Shown: positions 44,384-55,430, numbered from the stretch's first letter. The stretch: 64,000 nt of DNA from Archangium lipolyticum (GCF_024623785.1 NZ_JANKBZ010000026.1:62001-126000); one strand, 5' to 3'. Numbers and translations: made by a program. The notes: generated by a model from the sequence alone, not told the origin.

Positions 44384-45334
44384 CTACAGCTTACCGAGTC
44401 CCTCGAGATAACGGTCGATCTCCGCGAGATCGACCTTCGAGTTGCCGCCTGCCCGACTGCCCTGGTTGGCGGCGGCGGCGACCGGCTTGGGCTGGGGGGC
44501 CTCCTGCTGCTGGGGCACCGAGCCCACCAGGCCCAGATTGTCGGCGATGCGATGGACGAGCTTGTCGCCGATGGTCTGCTCGCGGGCCAGGAAGGTCTCG
44601 AAGAGCGCGTTATCGCAGATGCTGTTGATGACGCGGGGAGTGCCACCCGAGCGCTGGTGTACGGCCATCAGCGCCTCGGGGGTGAACGGCATGCGAGGGC
44701 AGCCGGCCAGCCGCAGGCGGTGCTTGATGTAGGCCTCGGTGGACTCGGCCGTGAAGGGCTCCAGCTTGTAGCGGAGCGCCACGCGCTGGGCCAACGGCGG
44801 GTCCAACTTGAGGTTCTTCTCGATTTCCGGCAGTCCGAAGAAGACGAAGGAGATGAGCTTGCGCTCGGGGACCTCCAGGTTGAGCAGACCCCGGAACTCC
44901 TCCATCAGCTCGCGCGTCTCCAGCATCTGGGCCTCGTCGATGAGGACGACGGCCTTCTTGCCGGACTCGTAGATCTGGAGCAGCCGCTGGTAGAGCTGGG
45001 ACAGGAGGGCCAGCTTCTCCTGGGCCGGGTTCTCCACGCCCAGCTGCAGGGCGATGCGCCGCAGCAGCCAGTTGGCGGTGATGCCGGAGTGGATGATGAC
45101 GAGCAGCGCGGCCTCGTACTCGGACTCGGGCAGCGAGTCGAGCATGCGGCGCGCGAGCGTCGTCTTTCCGGCCCCGATGTCACCCACCAGGATGGACAGA
45201 CCCTTCATGTAGCTGACGGCGTGCATCAGCCGGGTCAGTGCCTGGGAGTGCTGAGCCGAGTTGTAATAGAACCGGCTCACCGGTGCGTTGGAGAAGGGCT
45301 CCTGGGTGAGCTCGAAATAGTCGAGGTAGGTCAT
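44384..45334 (-). CDS. AAA+ ATPase of the ExeA/GspA family
   Basis: 316 residues. It opens MTYLDYFELTQEPFSNAP, the family's start. Walker A is GDIGAGKT (51-58), Walker B AVVLIDEAQ, sensor 1 in LISFVFFGLPE, and sensor 2 in SGGTPRVINSICD. The C-terminal 45 residues are Gln/Pro/Ala-rich and end in DLAEIDRYLEGLGKL. ExeA-type proteins help place secretins and secretion machines through the cell wall. Unlike ExeA it has no membrane helix or peptidoglycan-binding domain here. Its place between sgmX and tamB in the pil region suggests a link to pilus or envelope assembly, but this is inference. Confidence 0.85.
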   Translation of the reverse strand: MTYLDYFELTQEPFSNAPVSRFYYNSAQHSQALTRLMHAVSYMKGLSILVGDIGAGKTTLARRMLDSLPESEYEAALLVIIHSGITANWLLRRIALQLGVENPAQEKLALLSQLYQRLLQIYESGKKAVVLIDEAQMLETRELMEEFRGLLNLEVPERKLISFVFFGLPEIEKNLKLDPPLAQRVALRYKLEPFTAESTEAYIKHRLRLAGCPRMPFTPEALMAVHQRSGGTPRVINSICDNALFETFLAREQTIGDKLVHRIADNLGLVGSVPQQQEAPQPKPVAAAANQGSRAGGNSKVDLAEIDRYLEGLGKL

Positions 45335-45358
45335 GGGCTCGGCGGACCTCGGACAGCG

Positions 45359-48300
45359 CTAGACGTAGCCTACCTTGCGCGGATTGGCTGCGCTCGCCGC
45401 CGCGGGGGGAGCCGCTGCGACGGGCACTCGGGGACTGGTGGCCTTGGCCGCACCATTGGACCCATTCCTGGGTCCGCCGGTGGGCAGCGGATCCACCACC
45501 GGGGAGGTGGTGGCGGCCAACCGCTCCGCATGGCCGGCGGCGTCGCGGAACTTCGCGTCGAGCGCGGCCACGCGCTGGAAGTGATAGAGGGCCTTGCCCG
45601 CCTCGCCACGGGCCTCGTAGGCCATGGCCAGCTCGAACCCGAGCGCCTTGGACACCTCACCCGTGGCGTGCTCGCTGGCGAGCGCCTGCTTGAAGGTGTC
45701 CACGGCCGCGCCCGCATCGCCCTTCTGGGCCTGCAGCATGCCAATCATCGTGAGGCAGTCCACCTCACGCTTCTTGCCCATGCAACCCTCGCGAGCCACG
45801 GTGAACTCGTGGAGGGCGTCGTCGATGAGGCCCATCTCGCGGTAGGCGATGCCCAGGTCGTAGTGCGTGTCCACGTCCTCGGGCTTGACCACCTTGGCGA
45901 GGCCCTTCTTGAACTCGGCGAAGACCTCCTCCACCGAGTACTGGAAGTCCTCCTCGGCGGCGGGCGCCGCGGGCTGATCGCCGCCCAGGTCGCCGAACTC
46001 GCCGGCCAGCTCCGCCGCCAGGTCGAACGCATCGCGCTCGGCGGGGGACTCGCCCAGCGCGGGCACGGCGGGCACGGACACCGCGTCGGCCTCGGACTCC
46101 TCCTGGGCCGCCGGGGCTCCCCCGGACTCGAGCGCCTCGAGCCGCTCCATCAGCTCGGTGGCGCGCGCGTGGCCCGGGAAGGCGATCATCACCGTCTCGA
46201 TGATCTCCCGCGCCTCCTCGAAGAGGCCCTGGTCGATGAAGAAGCTGGCCTCGTCGCACTCCTCGCCGGCCGGCTCCTCCTGGGGCTCCTCGACCTGGGC
46301 GACGGGCGCGGGCTGCGGCTTGACGGGAGCGGCCGGAGCCTTCGCGGCGGGCGCGGGCTGGGCCTTGGCGGGAGCGGCCGGAGCCTTCGCGGCGGGCGCC
46401 GCGGCCTGGGGCTGAGCCTTGGCGGGAGCGGCCGGAGCCTTGGCGGGAGCAGCCGGAGCCTTGGCCACCACGGGCGCGGGCTGGGCCTTGGCGGGAGCAG
46501 CCGGAGCCTTGGCCACCACGGGCGCGGGCTCTGGCTCCTCGAGCTCGTAGGAGGCGAGCGCCGGCGTATCCACCGGGGTGCCCTCGTCCTCGAGCTCGGG
46601 AGAGCCGAACGCGGTGGGCTCGTCGGCGAAGGTGTCCAGCTCCAGCGGGCGCGCCGACACCTGCGTGGGAATGTCCTGCGCCTGCCCGAGTACGGGCTCG
46701 TCCTCGAAGGAATCCTGGAGGAGCTGCGCCGAGGGAGCCGACACCTGCGTGGGAGACGGCTCGTCGTCGCCGAGCGCCAGCTCCGTCCCCGAGTCCGCCA
46801 GCAGCGGCTCGTCGTCGGAGGCGGCCTCCAGGGCGGCGTCGTCGGCGCCGACCGGCTCCATGAAGACGGTCGTCGCCTCCTCGGGCTCGTCGTCGGCGCC
46901 GAAGAGGGGCTCATCGCCCGACACCACCGCGCCAGGCTCGTCGTCCGCGAGCACCACCCCATCCTCCGCGTCGGCGGGGATGGCGAACTCGGCGGAGACG
47001 ATCTGCTCCTCTTCATCCGCGCTGCTCGCGGAGACGAGGGCCAGCTCGTCACCCGGCGGATGCTCCAGGGCGTCCGCGGGCGCGTCGGCGACGACGATCT
47101 CATCGTCGCTCGAGTCCACCAGGATGGCGTCCTCGCCCACCGACTCCACCTGCGCGCCCACCGTGGCGCCCGCCTCGTCGGTGCGCAGCACGGCCAGGAA
47201 GGCCGGTACCTCGGGGTGGCCGGGGTTCTGCTGGAGGATGACGGCCAGGTACGGCTGGGCGCGCGGCACCTCCACGCGGCGCGTGCACAGGCGCAGCACG
47301 TTCAGCAGCTGCTCGCTGGCCTGGGCCGCGTTCCCGGAGGCGACGTAGATGTGGTACGCCTTCTCGTGCGCGTCGAGGTTCTCCGGGTCCACCGCGAAGA
47401 TCTTCCGCAGGTGCTCGAGCGCCTTATCGTGCAGGCCGTACTTGACGTAGACGTCCGTCTCCGTCAGCAGCTTGGAGAACTGATCCTTGCCGGACTGGGC
47501 CGCGGGAGCCTGGGCGGGCTCGGGTTCCACCGGGGCGGGAGCGGGAGCGGGCTGAGCGACGGCCACCGGGGCCCTGGCGGCCGGGGCGGGCTGCGCGGCC
47601 GGAGCGCGCGCGGGGGCAGCGACCGGAGCGGGCGCCGGAGCTGGCGCGGCTGGAGCGGGCGCTGGAGCCGCGGCGGCGGGACCCGAGGCCCTGTACGCCT
47701 CCAGCTCCGGATCAGCCGGATCCAACTCGGCGACGCGGTCCCAGATCTCGTTCGCGTCCTTGGTGCGGCCGCGCTCCTGGTAGACCTTGGCCAGCTCCTT
47801 GTAGACGGAGATGGTCTTGGCGGTCTGGCCGAGCCCGTGGAAGGCCTGGGCCAGCATGTTGAGCGTCTCGACGTCGCGCCCGTCCGCCTTGAAGCACACC
47901 TGGAGCTTGGCCAGGGCGCGCTTCTGATCCGCGCGCACCAGGTACTGCTGGGCCAGCTCCTTGGCCAGCGCGACGTTGTCCGGCTCGAGGGTGGAGAGCC
48001 GCTCGGCCACGCGCAGCCAGTCGTCCATCCGGCTGTTGCGCTTGAGGTACTCGGCGGCGCGCTTGAACTCCTGGGCGGCCTCGCGCGGCAGGTTCTCGCG
48101 CGCGTACAGCTCGGCGAGCTTGATCTTCGACGCCACGTTCTCGGGGTCGAGATCCACCATCTTCTTGAGCGTATCCAGGGAGTTCTTGACGTCGCCGGCC
48201 TTCTCGTAGTGGTTGGCGACGATCTGGAAATACGCCATGGCCTCGGACATCAGTCCGAGCTGCTGATGGAGCTCCGCCAGCTTGAGGTTGACGTCCAGCA

Positions 48301-48568
48301 GGTTGGGGTTGAGCTTGAGGACCTGCTTGTAGAGGGCAACGGCCTTGAGGAAGAACCCATCGGCCGAGTAGCCCTCGGCGACCTTGGAGAAGTAGTGGGC
48401 CGCCTGGGCGTTGTCGTTCTTCTTCTGGTACAGCTCCCCCATCTTCTGGAGGACCCGGCCGTCCTTCGGGTCCACGTCCAGAACCTTCTGATACTCCTTG
48501 ATGGCCTTGTCGTAGGCGCCCTTCGCGACGAGCTTGGCGGCGGCTTCGATGATCTTGTTCTTGTCCAT
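45359..48568 (-). CDS. sgmX: SgmX-like TPR protein promoting type IV pilus formation
   Basis: 1069 residues. TPR units fill residues 1-285 (GAYDKAIKEYQKVLDVDPKD and so on), about eight repeats. After a Pro/Ala linker, TPRs return at 360-440. Residues 460-690 are strongly acidic, and 690-770 are low-complexity A-P-A-K. Three to six more TPRs fill 775-1040 (DTHYDLGIAYREMGLIDDAL). This layout and the place beside accC-accB-efp-pilQ match Myxococcus SgmX, which acts at the leading pole downstream of MglA-GTP to stimulate pilus extension. No signal peptide, so cytoplasmic. Identity rests on domain layout and remembered gene order. Confidence 0.82.
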   Translation of the reverse strand: MDKNKIIEAAAKLVAKGAYDKAIKEYQKVLDVDPKDGRVLQKMGELYQKKNDNAQAAHYFSKVAEGYSADGFFLKAVALYKQVLKLNPNLLDVNLKLAELHQQLGLMSEAMAYFQIVANHYEKAGDVKNSLDTLKKMVDLDPENVASKIKLAELYARENLPREAAQEFKRAAEYLKRNSRMDDWLRVAERLSTLEPDNVALAKELAQQYLVRADQKRALAKLQVCFKADGRDVETLNMLAQAFHGLGQTAKTISVYKELAKVYQERGRTKDANEIWDRVAELDPADPELEAYRASGPAAAAPAPAPAAPAPAPAPVAAPARAPAAQPAPAARAPVAVAQPAPAPAPVEPEPAQAPAAQSGKDQFSKLLTETDVYVKYGLHDKALEHLRKIFAVDPENLDAHEKAYHIYVASGNAAQASEQLLNVLRLCTRRVEVPRAQPYLAVILQQNPGHPEVPAFLAVLRTDEAGATVGAQVESVGEDAILVDSSDDEIVVADAPADALEHPPGDELALVSASSADEEEQIVSAEFAIPADAEDGVVLADDEPGAVVSGDEPLFGADDEPEEATTVFMEPVGADDAALEAASDDEPLLADSGTELALGDDEPSPTQVSAPSAQLLQDSFEDEPVLGQAQDIPTQVSARPLELDTFADEPTAFGSPELEDEGTPVDTPALASYELEEPEPAPVVAKAPAAPAKAQPAPVVAKAPAAPAKAPAAPAKAQPQAAAPAAKAPAAPAKAQPAPAAKAPAAPVKPQPAPVAQVEEPQEEPAGEECDEASFFIDQGLFEEAREIIETVMIAFPGHARATELMERLEALESGGAPAAQEESEADAVSVPAVPALGESPAERDAFDLAAELAGEFGDLGGDQPAAPAAEEDFQYSVEEVFAEFKKGLAKVVKPEDVDTHYDLGIAYREMGLIDDALHEFTVAREGCMGKKREVDCLTMIGMLQAQKGDAGAAVDTFKQALASEHATGEVSKALGFELAMAYEARGEAGKALYHFQRVAALDAKFRDAAGHAERLAATTSPVVDPLPTGGPRNGSNGAAKATSPRVPVAAAPPAAASAANPRKVGYV
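46317..46536 (-). repeat. Minisatellite-like repeats within sgmX
   Basis: A unit of about 23 bases (GCGGGAGCRGCCGGAGCCTT followed by SGC, plus-strand view) occurs about five times, starting near 46324, 46368, 46422, 46443 and 46490. It codes for KAPAAPAK-type linker. Repeat number could change by slippage without shifting frame when whole codon multiples are lost or gained. Confidence 0.7.
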
Positions 48569-48650
48569 CGAGCGTGGGCTTCCTGCCGAGCGAAACCCCT
48601 GGAAAATCTTGGGTTTCTGCTTCCTTCAAGGAGACAACGAGGGAGAACCG

Positions 48651-48680
48651 AGGCTAGCGGAATCTTCCCTGGCGGGTCAA
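48651..48680 (-). promoter_or_regulatory. Weak sigma-70-type promoter candidate for sgmX
   Basis: On the minus strand TTGACC (75-80 of 486xx) is followed after 18 bases by TAGCCT, 80-odd bases ahead of the sgmX ATG at 48568. The -10 match is 3 of 6, so this is only a candidate. It lies directly after the hairpin that ends the acc genes. Confidence 0.35.
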
Positions 48681-48693
48681 GGAATCCACCCGC

Positions 48694-48723
48694 CGCAACC
48701 CCCCGCAGGATCAGGGGGTTGCG
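48694..48723. terminator. Hairpin between accC and sgmX
   Basis: CGCAACCCCC and GGGGGTTGCG form a perfect 10-base stem with a 10-base loop, 24 bases past the accC stop. No T-run follows on the minus strand, so it may be a terminator helper or 3' stabiliser rather than a full intrinsic terminator. Confidence 0.55.
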
Positions 48724-48747
48724 TGAAGGGCAACCGAGGAAGCCCGA

Positions 48748-50133
<1,386 letters not shown>

Positions 50134-50172
50134 GATGTCGTGCCTCCGCGGGGCGTCGACCGCCCGCGTATG

Positions 50173-50763
50173 TCAGACCGGCTCGATGCGGAACAGCGCC
50201 TGGCCGAACTCGACCGGCTGCCCATTCTCCACGAGAATCTCAGCCACCCTACCCGCCACGTCGGCCTCGATCTCGTTCATCAGCTTCATGGCCTCGATGA
50301 TGCAGAGCACCTGGCCCTTCTTCACCACGGTGCCCACCTCCACGAAGGCGGGCTGCTCCGGCGCGGGCGTCCGGTAGAACGTTCCCACGAACGGGCTGGT
50401 GACGACATGACCGGGCTTCTCCGCGGCCGGAGCCGCGGCGGCCGCCGGGGCGTGCACCACGGCCGGAGCGGACACCGCGGGAGCGGCGGACACCGGCGCG
50501 GCCATCACCGGCGCAGGGCTCACCGACGGCGATACGGGAGCCGCGTGAACGATGGTGGGCGCGGGCACGGGGCCCCGGCGGATGAACAGCCGCTCCTCAC
50601 CCCGCTGCCACACCAGCCGCGTTACCTCGGAAGCCTCGAGGATCTCCACGATCTGCCGGAGCGCCTCCACGTCCAGGGAGGTGGTGTTGCCCTCCACGCG
50701 GACATTGCCCGCCTGCTCGGCGGACGCCGACTCCGTTCGCGTTACCTTGCGCTTGGTTGCCAA
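50173..50763 (-). CDS. accB: Acetyl-CoA carboxylase, biotin carboxyl carrier protein
   Basis: 196 residues from a TTG at 50763, preceded by GGAGGGG at six bases, which decides this unusual start. Residues 30-65 form the N-terminal helical/beta part ([20 protein letters not shown]), 66-118 a Pro/Ala hinge, and 120-196 the biotinyl domain. The biotin site is Lys160 in IEAMKLMNE. It carries carboxybiotin between AccC and the carboxyltransferase. efp lies upstream at 36 bases, so efp-accB-accC are probably one transcript. Confidence 0.96.
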   Translation of the reverse strand: MATKRKVTRTESASAEQAGNVRVEGNTTSLDVEALRQIVEILEASEVTRLVWQRGEERLFIRRGPVPAPTIVHAAPVSPSVSPAPVMAAPVSAAPAVSAPAVVHAPAAAAAPAAEKPGHVVTSPFVGTFYRTPAPEQPAFVEVGTVVKKGQVLCIIEAMKLMNEIEADVAGRVAEILVENGQPVEFGQALFRIEPV

Positions 50764-50799
50764 TTCCGTCCCCTCCCTGAACCGCTGTGGGCCTGCTAA

Positions 50800-51378
50800 C
50801 TAACCCGCGGTGGCCACGCGCGTGAGGTACTTGCCGTCGCGCGTGTCGATCTTGAGGATGTCACCCTCGTTGATGAAGAGCGGCACGTTGACGGTGTAGC
50901 CCGTCTCCAGCGTGGCCGGCTTCAACGCGCCAGACACCGTGTCGCCACGGATGCCCGGATCGCACTTCGTCACCTTCAGGTCCACCGAGTTCGGCAGGGT
51001 CACACCAATGGCCTTGCCGTTGTAGAACAGGATGGCCGCGTTGATGTTCTCCTTGAGGAAGTTCTTCGCCTCGCCGAGCACGTCCGCGCTGATGAAGGTC
51101 TGCTCGTAGTTGCGCGTGTCCATGAAGTAGAAGTCGCCGCCCTGCTCGTACAGGAACTGCATGTCCTTCTCTTCGATGTCGGGCTTGCCCACCTTGTCGC
51201 CGGACTTGAAGGTCGGCTGAAGGACGCGGCCGGACAGCAGGCTGCGGATGGACGTGCGCACGAACGCCGAGCCCTTGCCCGGCTTGACGTGCTGGAACTC
51301 GACGATTTCGAACGGCTCACCGTCGACTTCGATCTTCATGCCCTTGCGGAACTCGGACGTATCAATGACACCAGCCAT
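50800..51378 (-). CDS. efp: Translation elongation factor P
   Basis: 192 residues. Three beta-barrel domains: KOW-like N-terminal domain to about 65, OB domains at 68-130 and 133-190. The loop VKPGKGSAF places the modification-site lysine at residue 35 (counting Met), so lysyl-type modification is expected rather than the arginine rhamnosylated in some groups. The C-terminal signature VNVPLFINEGDILKIDTRDG is present. EF-P helps ribosomes through polyproline; many products in this window have proline runs, including PilQ, PilP, SgmX and PilD. The modifying enzymes (EpmA/EpmB) are not here. Confidence 0.97.
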   Translation of the reverse strand: MAGVIDTSEFRKGMKIEVDGEPFEIVEFQHVKPGKGSAFVRTSIRSLLSGRVLQPTFKSGDKVGKPDIEEKDMQFLYEQGGDFYFMDTRNYEQTFISADVLGEAKNFLKENINAAILFYNGKAIGVTLPNSVDLKVTKCDPGIRGDTVSGALKPATLETGYTVNVPLFINEGDILKIDTRDGKYLTRVATAG

Positions 51379-51483
51379 GGACAGGCTCCTTCGGACAGCT
51401 TGAAAAGTCCGGGGTGTCTAGCCGATGGGGCCGCGCCTTGCAAAGTGGAAAGGCGCGGCGCGCTGCGCCGTCCGCCCGGCAGG

Positions 51484-51846
51484 CTACAGCTCGGCGAGGA
51501 TCTTGGGGGCGGTCACCCGGAGGACGTATCTGCCCTTTCCGTAGTTACCGTCCGCCCGAAGCGCCAGGACCAGGAAGTATTCCGGAGACACCAGGCGCAT
51601 CAACGTGAGCACCCGCTCGCTGTTGACGCTGACCTCCTGGACGGCGCCCGTCTTGAGGGTCTCGGCGGCCTGACGGAGCTGGCCGAGCAGGTTGGCGTAC
51701 TCCACCCAGGCCCCGTTCAGCTCCAGATCACCCGCCTCGTCCCGCTGATGGGTCTCCACGGCGATGCCGTCGAAACCCATCACACTGCAGGCCAGGGCCC
51801 CGTCTACCTGATTGACCACCGACTCGAGGTGCGTACGGAAGGACAT
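51484..51846 (-). CDS. Roadblock/LC7-like protein
   Basis: 120 residues with the alpha/beta order of the roadblock/LC7 fold: an N-terminal helix FRTHLESVVNQV, strands ALACSVMGFDGIAVET and AVQEVSVNSE, a central helix EYANLLGQLRQAAETL, and YFLVLALRADGNYGKGRYVL. Roadblock proteins often regulate small GTPases; MglB, the MglA GAP of Myxococcus motility, is one. Its place between efp and the pilQ lipoprotein gene keeps the gene order I recall in Myxococcus. A role with a GTPase in motility is possible but unproven. It has no signal or membrane segment. Confidence 0.8.
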   Translation of the reverse strand: MSFRTHLESVVNQVDGALACSVMGFDGIAVETHQRDEAGDLELNGAWVEYANLLGQLRQAAETLKTGAVQEVSVNSERVLTLMRLVSPEYFLVLALRADGNYGKGRYVLRVTAPKILAEL

Positions 51847-51880
51847 GGCTGCCGCCTTGTAGGAGGGCCAGGGTGTCAGG

Positions 51881-52582
51881 TCAAGGCGTGGTTGCGGGAG
51901 CCGGCGGGCGGCAGATGGGGCCCACGTCCTGACCCAGCTGATCGCATGCCCCCACCGCCTGAGCCGCCTTGAACTCCAGACCCGCCGGGCACGACAAGGT
52001 GGACGGATCGAAGCCGCTGTTGATGATGTTGATGGGGAACTGGATCTCGTTGCTCTCCACGCTCTGGCCGCTGCTCAAGCGCCCCCGGGCCTTGATGGAG
52101 GCGAGCACGGTCGCCTGCTGCCCTTCGGACACGGCGGAACTCAGCGCGGTGAGCGCCTTGGGGCCGAGCGCGTACAGGATGGCGAAGCTGGACGACCCCG
52201 CCGTCCCGGGGCGGAAGACGGCGTAGATGGGGACGCTCTCCTCTTCGGGCAGGCCCGCCACGCGCGGCGACGTCTCGTAGGAGAGGACCACCTCGCTGAG
52301 GGTGATGTCGTTGAGCCCGGGCCCCGAGATCACATCGCCCCCGAGGGTGATTTCACGCTGGACGGTGTTGGTCTCGAGCACCAGGCCCAGCAGGTAGCTC
52401 TCCCCGCCGGAGATGTCGAGCAGGCCCTGGGCGAGCTGCACCCCACCCGTCGTGACGCTGCAGCCTCCGGTCTCCGTCTTCAGGGGACCCGCCTGGAGGA
52501 AACGGATGGACGCATCACCCTGATTGGCCACGCAGGCCATAGAAGACGCCGCCAGTGCGGCAACCAGCATCAATCGCTTCAT
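51881..52582 (-). CDS. Lipoprotein of unknown function upstream of the roadblock gene
   Basis: 233 residues from the ATG at 52582, with AAGGAG nine bases ahead. The signal (KRLMLVAALAASSMAC) ends in a lipobox. The mature part is beta-rich, with CSVTTGGVQLAQGLLDISGG, then strands resembling an immunoglobulin- or CARDB-like fold (GLVLETNTVQREITLG, LSEVVLSYE). Four more cysteines follow, two near the C-terminus (GACDQLGQDVGPICRPP). It follows pilQ on the transcript by 38 bases. Surface lipoprotein tied to the pilus secretin region is a fair guess; the function is not recognised. Confidence 0.75.
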   Translation of the reverse strand: MKRLMLVAALAASSMACVANQGDASIRFLQAGPLKTETGGCSVTTGGVQLAQGLLDISGGESYLLGLVLETNTVQREITLGGDVISGPGLNDITLSEVVLSYETSPRVAGLPEEESVPIYAVFRPGTAGSSSFAILYALGPKALTALSSAVSEGQQATVLASIKARGRLSSGQSVESNEIQFPINIINSGFDPSTLSCPAGLEFKAAQAVGACDQLGQDVGPICRPPAPATTP

Positions 52583-52620
52583 GGACAACGACTCCTTCAT
52601 GAGCTCGAGAGAGACACCGG

Positions 52621-55362
52621 CTACAGCGACTGGGCGATCGTCTGCCGGTTGAGGATCCGCGGAGAGATGAAGATGAGCAGCTCCTGGCGCTCATCACGCT
52701 CGCGGTGGTTCTTGAACAGCAGACCCAGCACCGGAATTTTCGACAGGAAGGGCACCGCGTTGCTCTGGGAGCTGCCGCGGCGGACGTAGATGCCACCGAT
52801 GACGGTGGTGTCGCCGTCCTTCACCAGCACCTGGGTGTTGGCCTCCTTGCGCTGGATGGCGGGCTGGCCGTTGGCACCGGTGTTGGCCGGATCCGGCTGG
52901 TTGTTCTGCGCGTTGATGGACATCAGGATGCTGCCGTCCTGGGTGATGTGCGGCGTCACCTCGAGCGACAGACGCGCCTCGACGAAGGTGGTGTTGGCAC
53001 CGGCCGCGGACACCTGGCTGAAGGGGATGGACAGACCCTGGCTGATGCGGGCGGTGTTGTTGTCCAGCGTCGTCACCTTGGGCGCGGAGATGGTCTTCAG
53101 CACACCCTCTGCCTCCGCCGCGGAGATGCGCAGGTTGAGGGCCAGCGCACCACCGGCCGAGCCGAACACGAAGCCCAGCGCACCACCGAGGCCCTGACCG
53201 GCGCCGACCGGCAGGTTGACGGCGAAGTTCGGGTTGTCGGCGAGGCCCGGGGCGGAACCTTCCGAGGCACCCGACACGGCCACCGTGTTGGGGAAGATGA
53301 GGCCGGTGGCATTGCCCGTGGCCTGGGAGGCCAGGGCCTGACCACCCCACTGCACACCGAGCTCGCGGCTGAACGAGGTGTTGGCTTCCACGATGCGGCT
53401 CTCGATGAGCACCTGCGGCGTCTGCGTGTCCAGGTTGCGCACCAGCGCCCGCGCCTTCTCGGTGTTGGCGCGCACGTCCTTGACGATGAGCACGTTGGTG
53501 CGCGTGTCCACCGTCACGGTTCCACGCTCGCTCAACACGTCCTTGACGCGGGTGGACATGTCGTTGGCCACCGCGTAGTTCACCGGGATGAGGCTCACCA
53601 GCAGCTCCTCCTGGGCCACGAGCGACTTCTTGCGCTCCTGACGCAGCTTGGCCTCCTCCTCCAGCGTCTTCAGCGGCGCCACGCGCACGATGTTGCCGAA
53701 CTCCTCCTTGCCCAGGCCCTTGGTGCGCAGGACGAGATCCAACGCCTGATCCCAGGGCACGTTGCGCAGGCGGATGGTCACCTTGCCGGTGACGTCATCG
53801 GCCACCACGATGTTCTTCTTGGAGATCTCCGCGATGACGCGCAGCAGGTTCTGGATGTCGATGTCCTTGAACTCGAAGGACACCTTCTTGCCGCGGTAGC
53901 GGGCCTGCTGGGGCGCGCCCTCGGAGACGTACGTGGGCGCCTCGGCGGTGAAGCCGGCGGTGCGCTGGGTGACGGCCACCTGCTCCGTCTTCACGCCCTT
54001 GACGCTCAGCCGCCAGGACAGGCCACCGGCCACCTGGCTCACGTTCTCCTCGATGGCGCCGTCCGCGGCCACCACCACGCGCACCCGGTTGCCCTCGCCG
54101 GGCACCGCGAAGGCGCTGATCATCTTCACCGGCGTCTCCAGCGCGCTGGTGTCCAGGCTGCGCTCCAGCCGGCGCGGCAGCTTCGCGTTCTCCAGCGACA
54201 GCACCGCGCTGCGAGGATCCGGCCGCTCCACCTTCCACACCACCGCGCCAGACAGCTTGAGGTTCACCCGGCCACCGGTGTCGTTCTCGTCGAAGGTCAG
54301 GTCCTTGACCTCCACGGCGGCCGGCTGCGCGCTCACGGGCGTGGGGCGCAGGGGCTCGTTCTCCGCCACCACCTTCTCCGGCGTGTCGGACGGCGCGGCC
54401 GGCTTGCGAGCCACCTTGCCACCGAGCACCACCTCGAGGCCCCGGGTGCCGCGCTCCACCCGGTAACCGGGCATCTCTCCGCGCACGTCCAGCACCAGCC
54501 GCACCTTGTCCGAGTGCGCACCCACGCGCACGTCCTTCAGCAGGCCCGAGCGCACGCGAGGAGCCCGCGCGGACAGACCCACGCCGTACACGTCCACCGC
54601 GAGCCGCGGCGGATCCGCCAGCTCCAGCACCTCGTAGCGGGCGACCTCGCCGTCCGTGCGGATGTTCAGCGTGTCACGGTTGAAGGAGACGGCGGTGATG
54701 CGGCGGGCCGGATGCGCCACCTCGCGCTCGTCCGCCTCGGCCGCCACCACGTTCTCCGGCAGCGGCTGCGCGGGGGCCGAAGCCACGGCCGGCGCGGGCT
54801 GCTCGACGGGCTTCTTCTCCCGAGGCTCGGCCGCGGCAGGCGGCGCGGCCACCACCGGGGTGGGCTCGGCCTTCGGCGCGGGCTCGGCCTTGGCCACGGC
54901 CGGCGCGGCGGGCTTCACCTCGGGCGCGGGCGCGGCCTTCGCCTCGGCCGCCGCTCCCTCCACCGAGATGACGACCTTGTTGCCCTCGGCGCGCACGTCG
55001 TACTGCGCGGCCTGGTGCAACGCCACCAGCACCCGGCCCACGCTCGCGCGCTCGTCCGAGAACTGGGAGGCCACCACTCCGGACACCGGTCCCGAGCCGT
55101 TGTGGAGCCCCTTGATGCCCGTGGCATCCGCCGACGAGAGATCCACCACCAGCCGCTCCGGACCACTCAGCCGGAAGACGGTGAATGTGGGTGCCCGCGT
55201 GCCGGTCACCACCACCTGGGTGCCCGAACCCGTCTGCACGACCTTCAGGTCGCGCAGGGTATTGAGCTCGGCGGCCTCGGCCCCGACACCCAGGATGGCG
55301 ACCACCAGGGCGGCCACCACGCTCATCAACTTGCCCCTCGTCACAGCGCTCTCCTCGAGCAT
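52621..55362 (-). CDS. pilQ: Type IV pilus secretin PilQ
   Basis: 913 residues from the ATG at 55362, near the length of Myxococcus PilQ. Signal peptide to about 30 (ends AEA). Three AMIN domains, which bind peptidoglycan, lie near 32-125, 220-320 and 350-460, separated by Ala/Pro-rich linkers. The STN domain is at about 490-560 (FEFKDIDIQNLLRVIAEISK), the N1 domain at about 590-660, and the secretin barrel at 680-913 with IPVLGLLFKNHRERDERQEL near the end. It forms the outer-membrane gate through which the pilus leaves. Operon order pilM-N-O-P-Q is complete. Confidence 0.97.
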   Translation of the reverse strand: MLEESAVTRGKLMSVVAALVVAILGVGAEAAELNTLRDLKVVQTGSGTQVVVTGTRAPTFTVFRLSGPERLVVDLSSADATGIKGLHNGSGPVSGVVASQFSDERASVGRVLVALHQAAQYDVRAEGNKVVISVEGAAAEAKAAPAPEVKPAAPAVAKAEPAPKAEPTPVVAAPPAAAEPREKKPVEQPAPAVASAPAQPLPENVVAAEADEREVAHPARRITAVSFNRDTLNIRTDGEVARYEVLELADPPRLAVDVYGVGLSARAPRVRSGLLKDVRVGAHSDKVRLVLDVRGEMPGYRVERGTRGLEVVLGGKVARKPAAPSDTPEKVVAENEPLRPTPVSAQPAAVEVKDLTFDENDTGGRVNLKLSGAVVWKVERPDPRSAVLSLENAKLPRRLERSLDTSALETPVKMISAFAVPGEGNRVRVVVAADGAIEENVSQVAGGLSWRLSVKGVKTEQVAVTQRTAGFTAEAPTYVSEGAPQQARYRGKKVSFEFKDIDIQNLLRVIAEISKKNIVVADDVTGKVTIRLRNVPWDQALDLVLRTKGLGKEEFGNIVRVAPLKTLEEEAKLRQERKKSLVAQEELLVSLIPVNYAVANDMSTRVKDVLSERGTVTVDTRTNVLIVKDVRANTEKARALVRNLDTQTPQVLIESRIVEANTSFSRELGVQWGGQALASQATGNATGLIFPNTVAVSGASEGSAPGLADNPNFAVNLPVGAGQGLGGALGFVFGSAGGALALNLRISAAEAEGVLKTISAPKVTTLDNNTARISQGLSIPFSQVSAAGANTTFVEARLSLEVTPHITQDGSILMSINAQNNQPDPANTGANGQPAIQRKEANTQVLVKDGDTTVIGGIYVRRGSSQSNAVPFLSKIPVLGLLFKNHRERDERQELLIFISPRILNRQTIAQSL

Positions 55363-55430
55363 GCGTCCCCTCAACAAGTCGCAGTGGGCCGAAGGAGCCG
55401 GACCCCGCCGGCTCCCCACCACCAGGAGCC

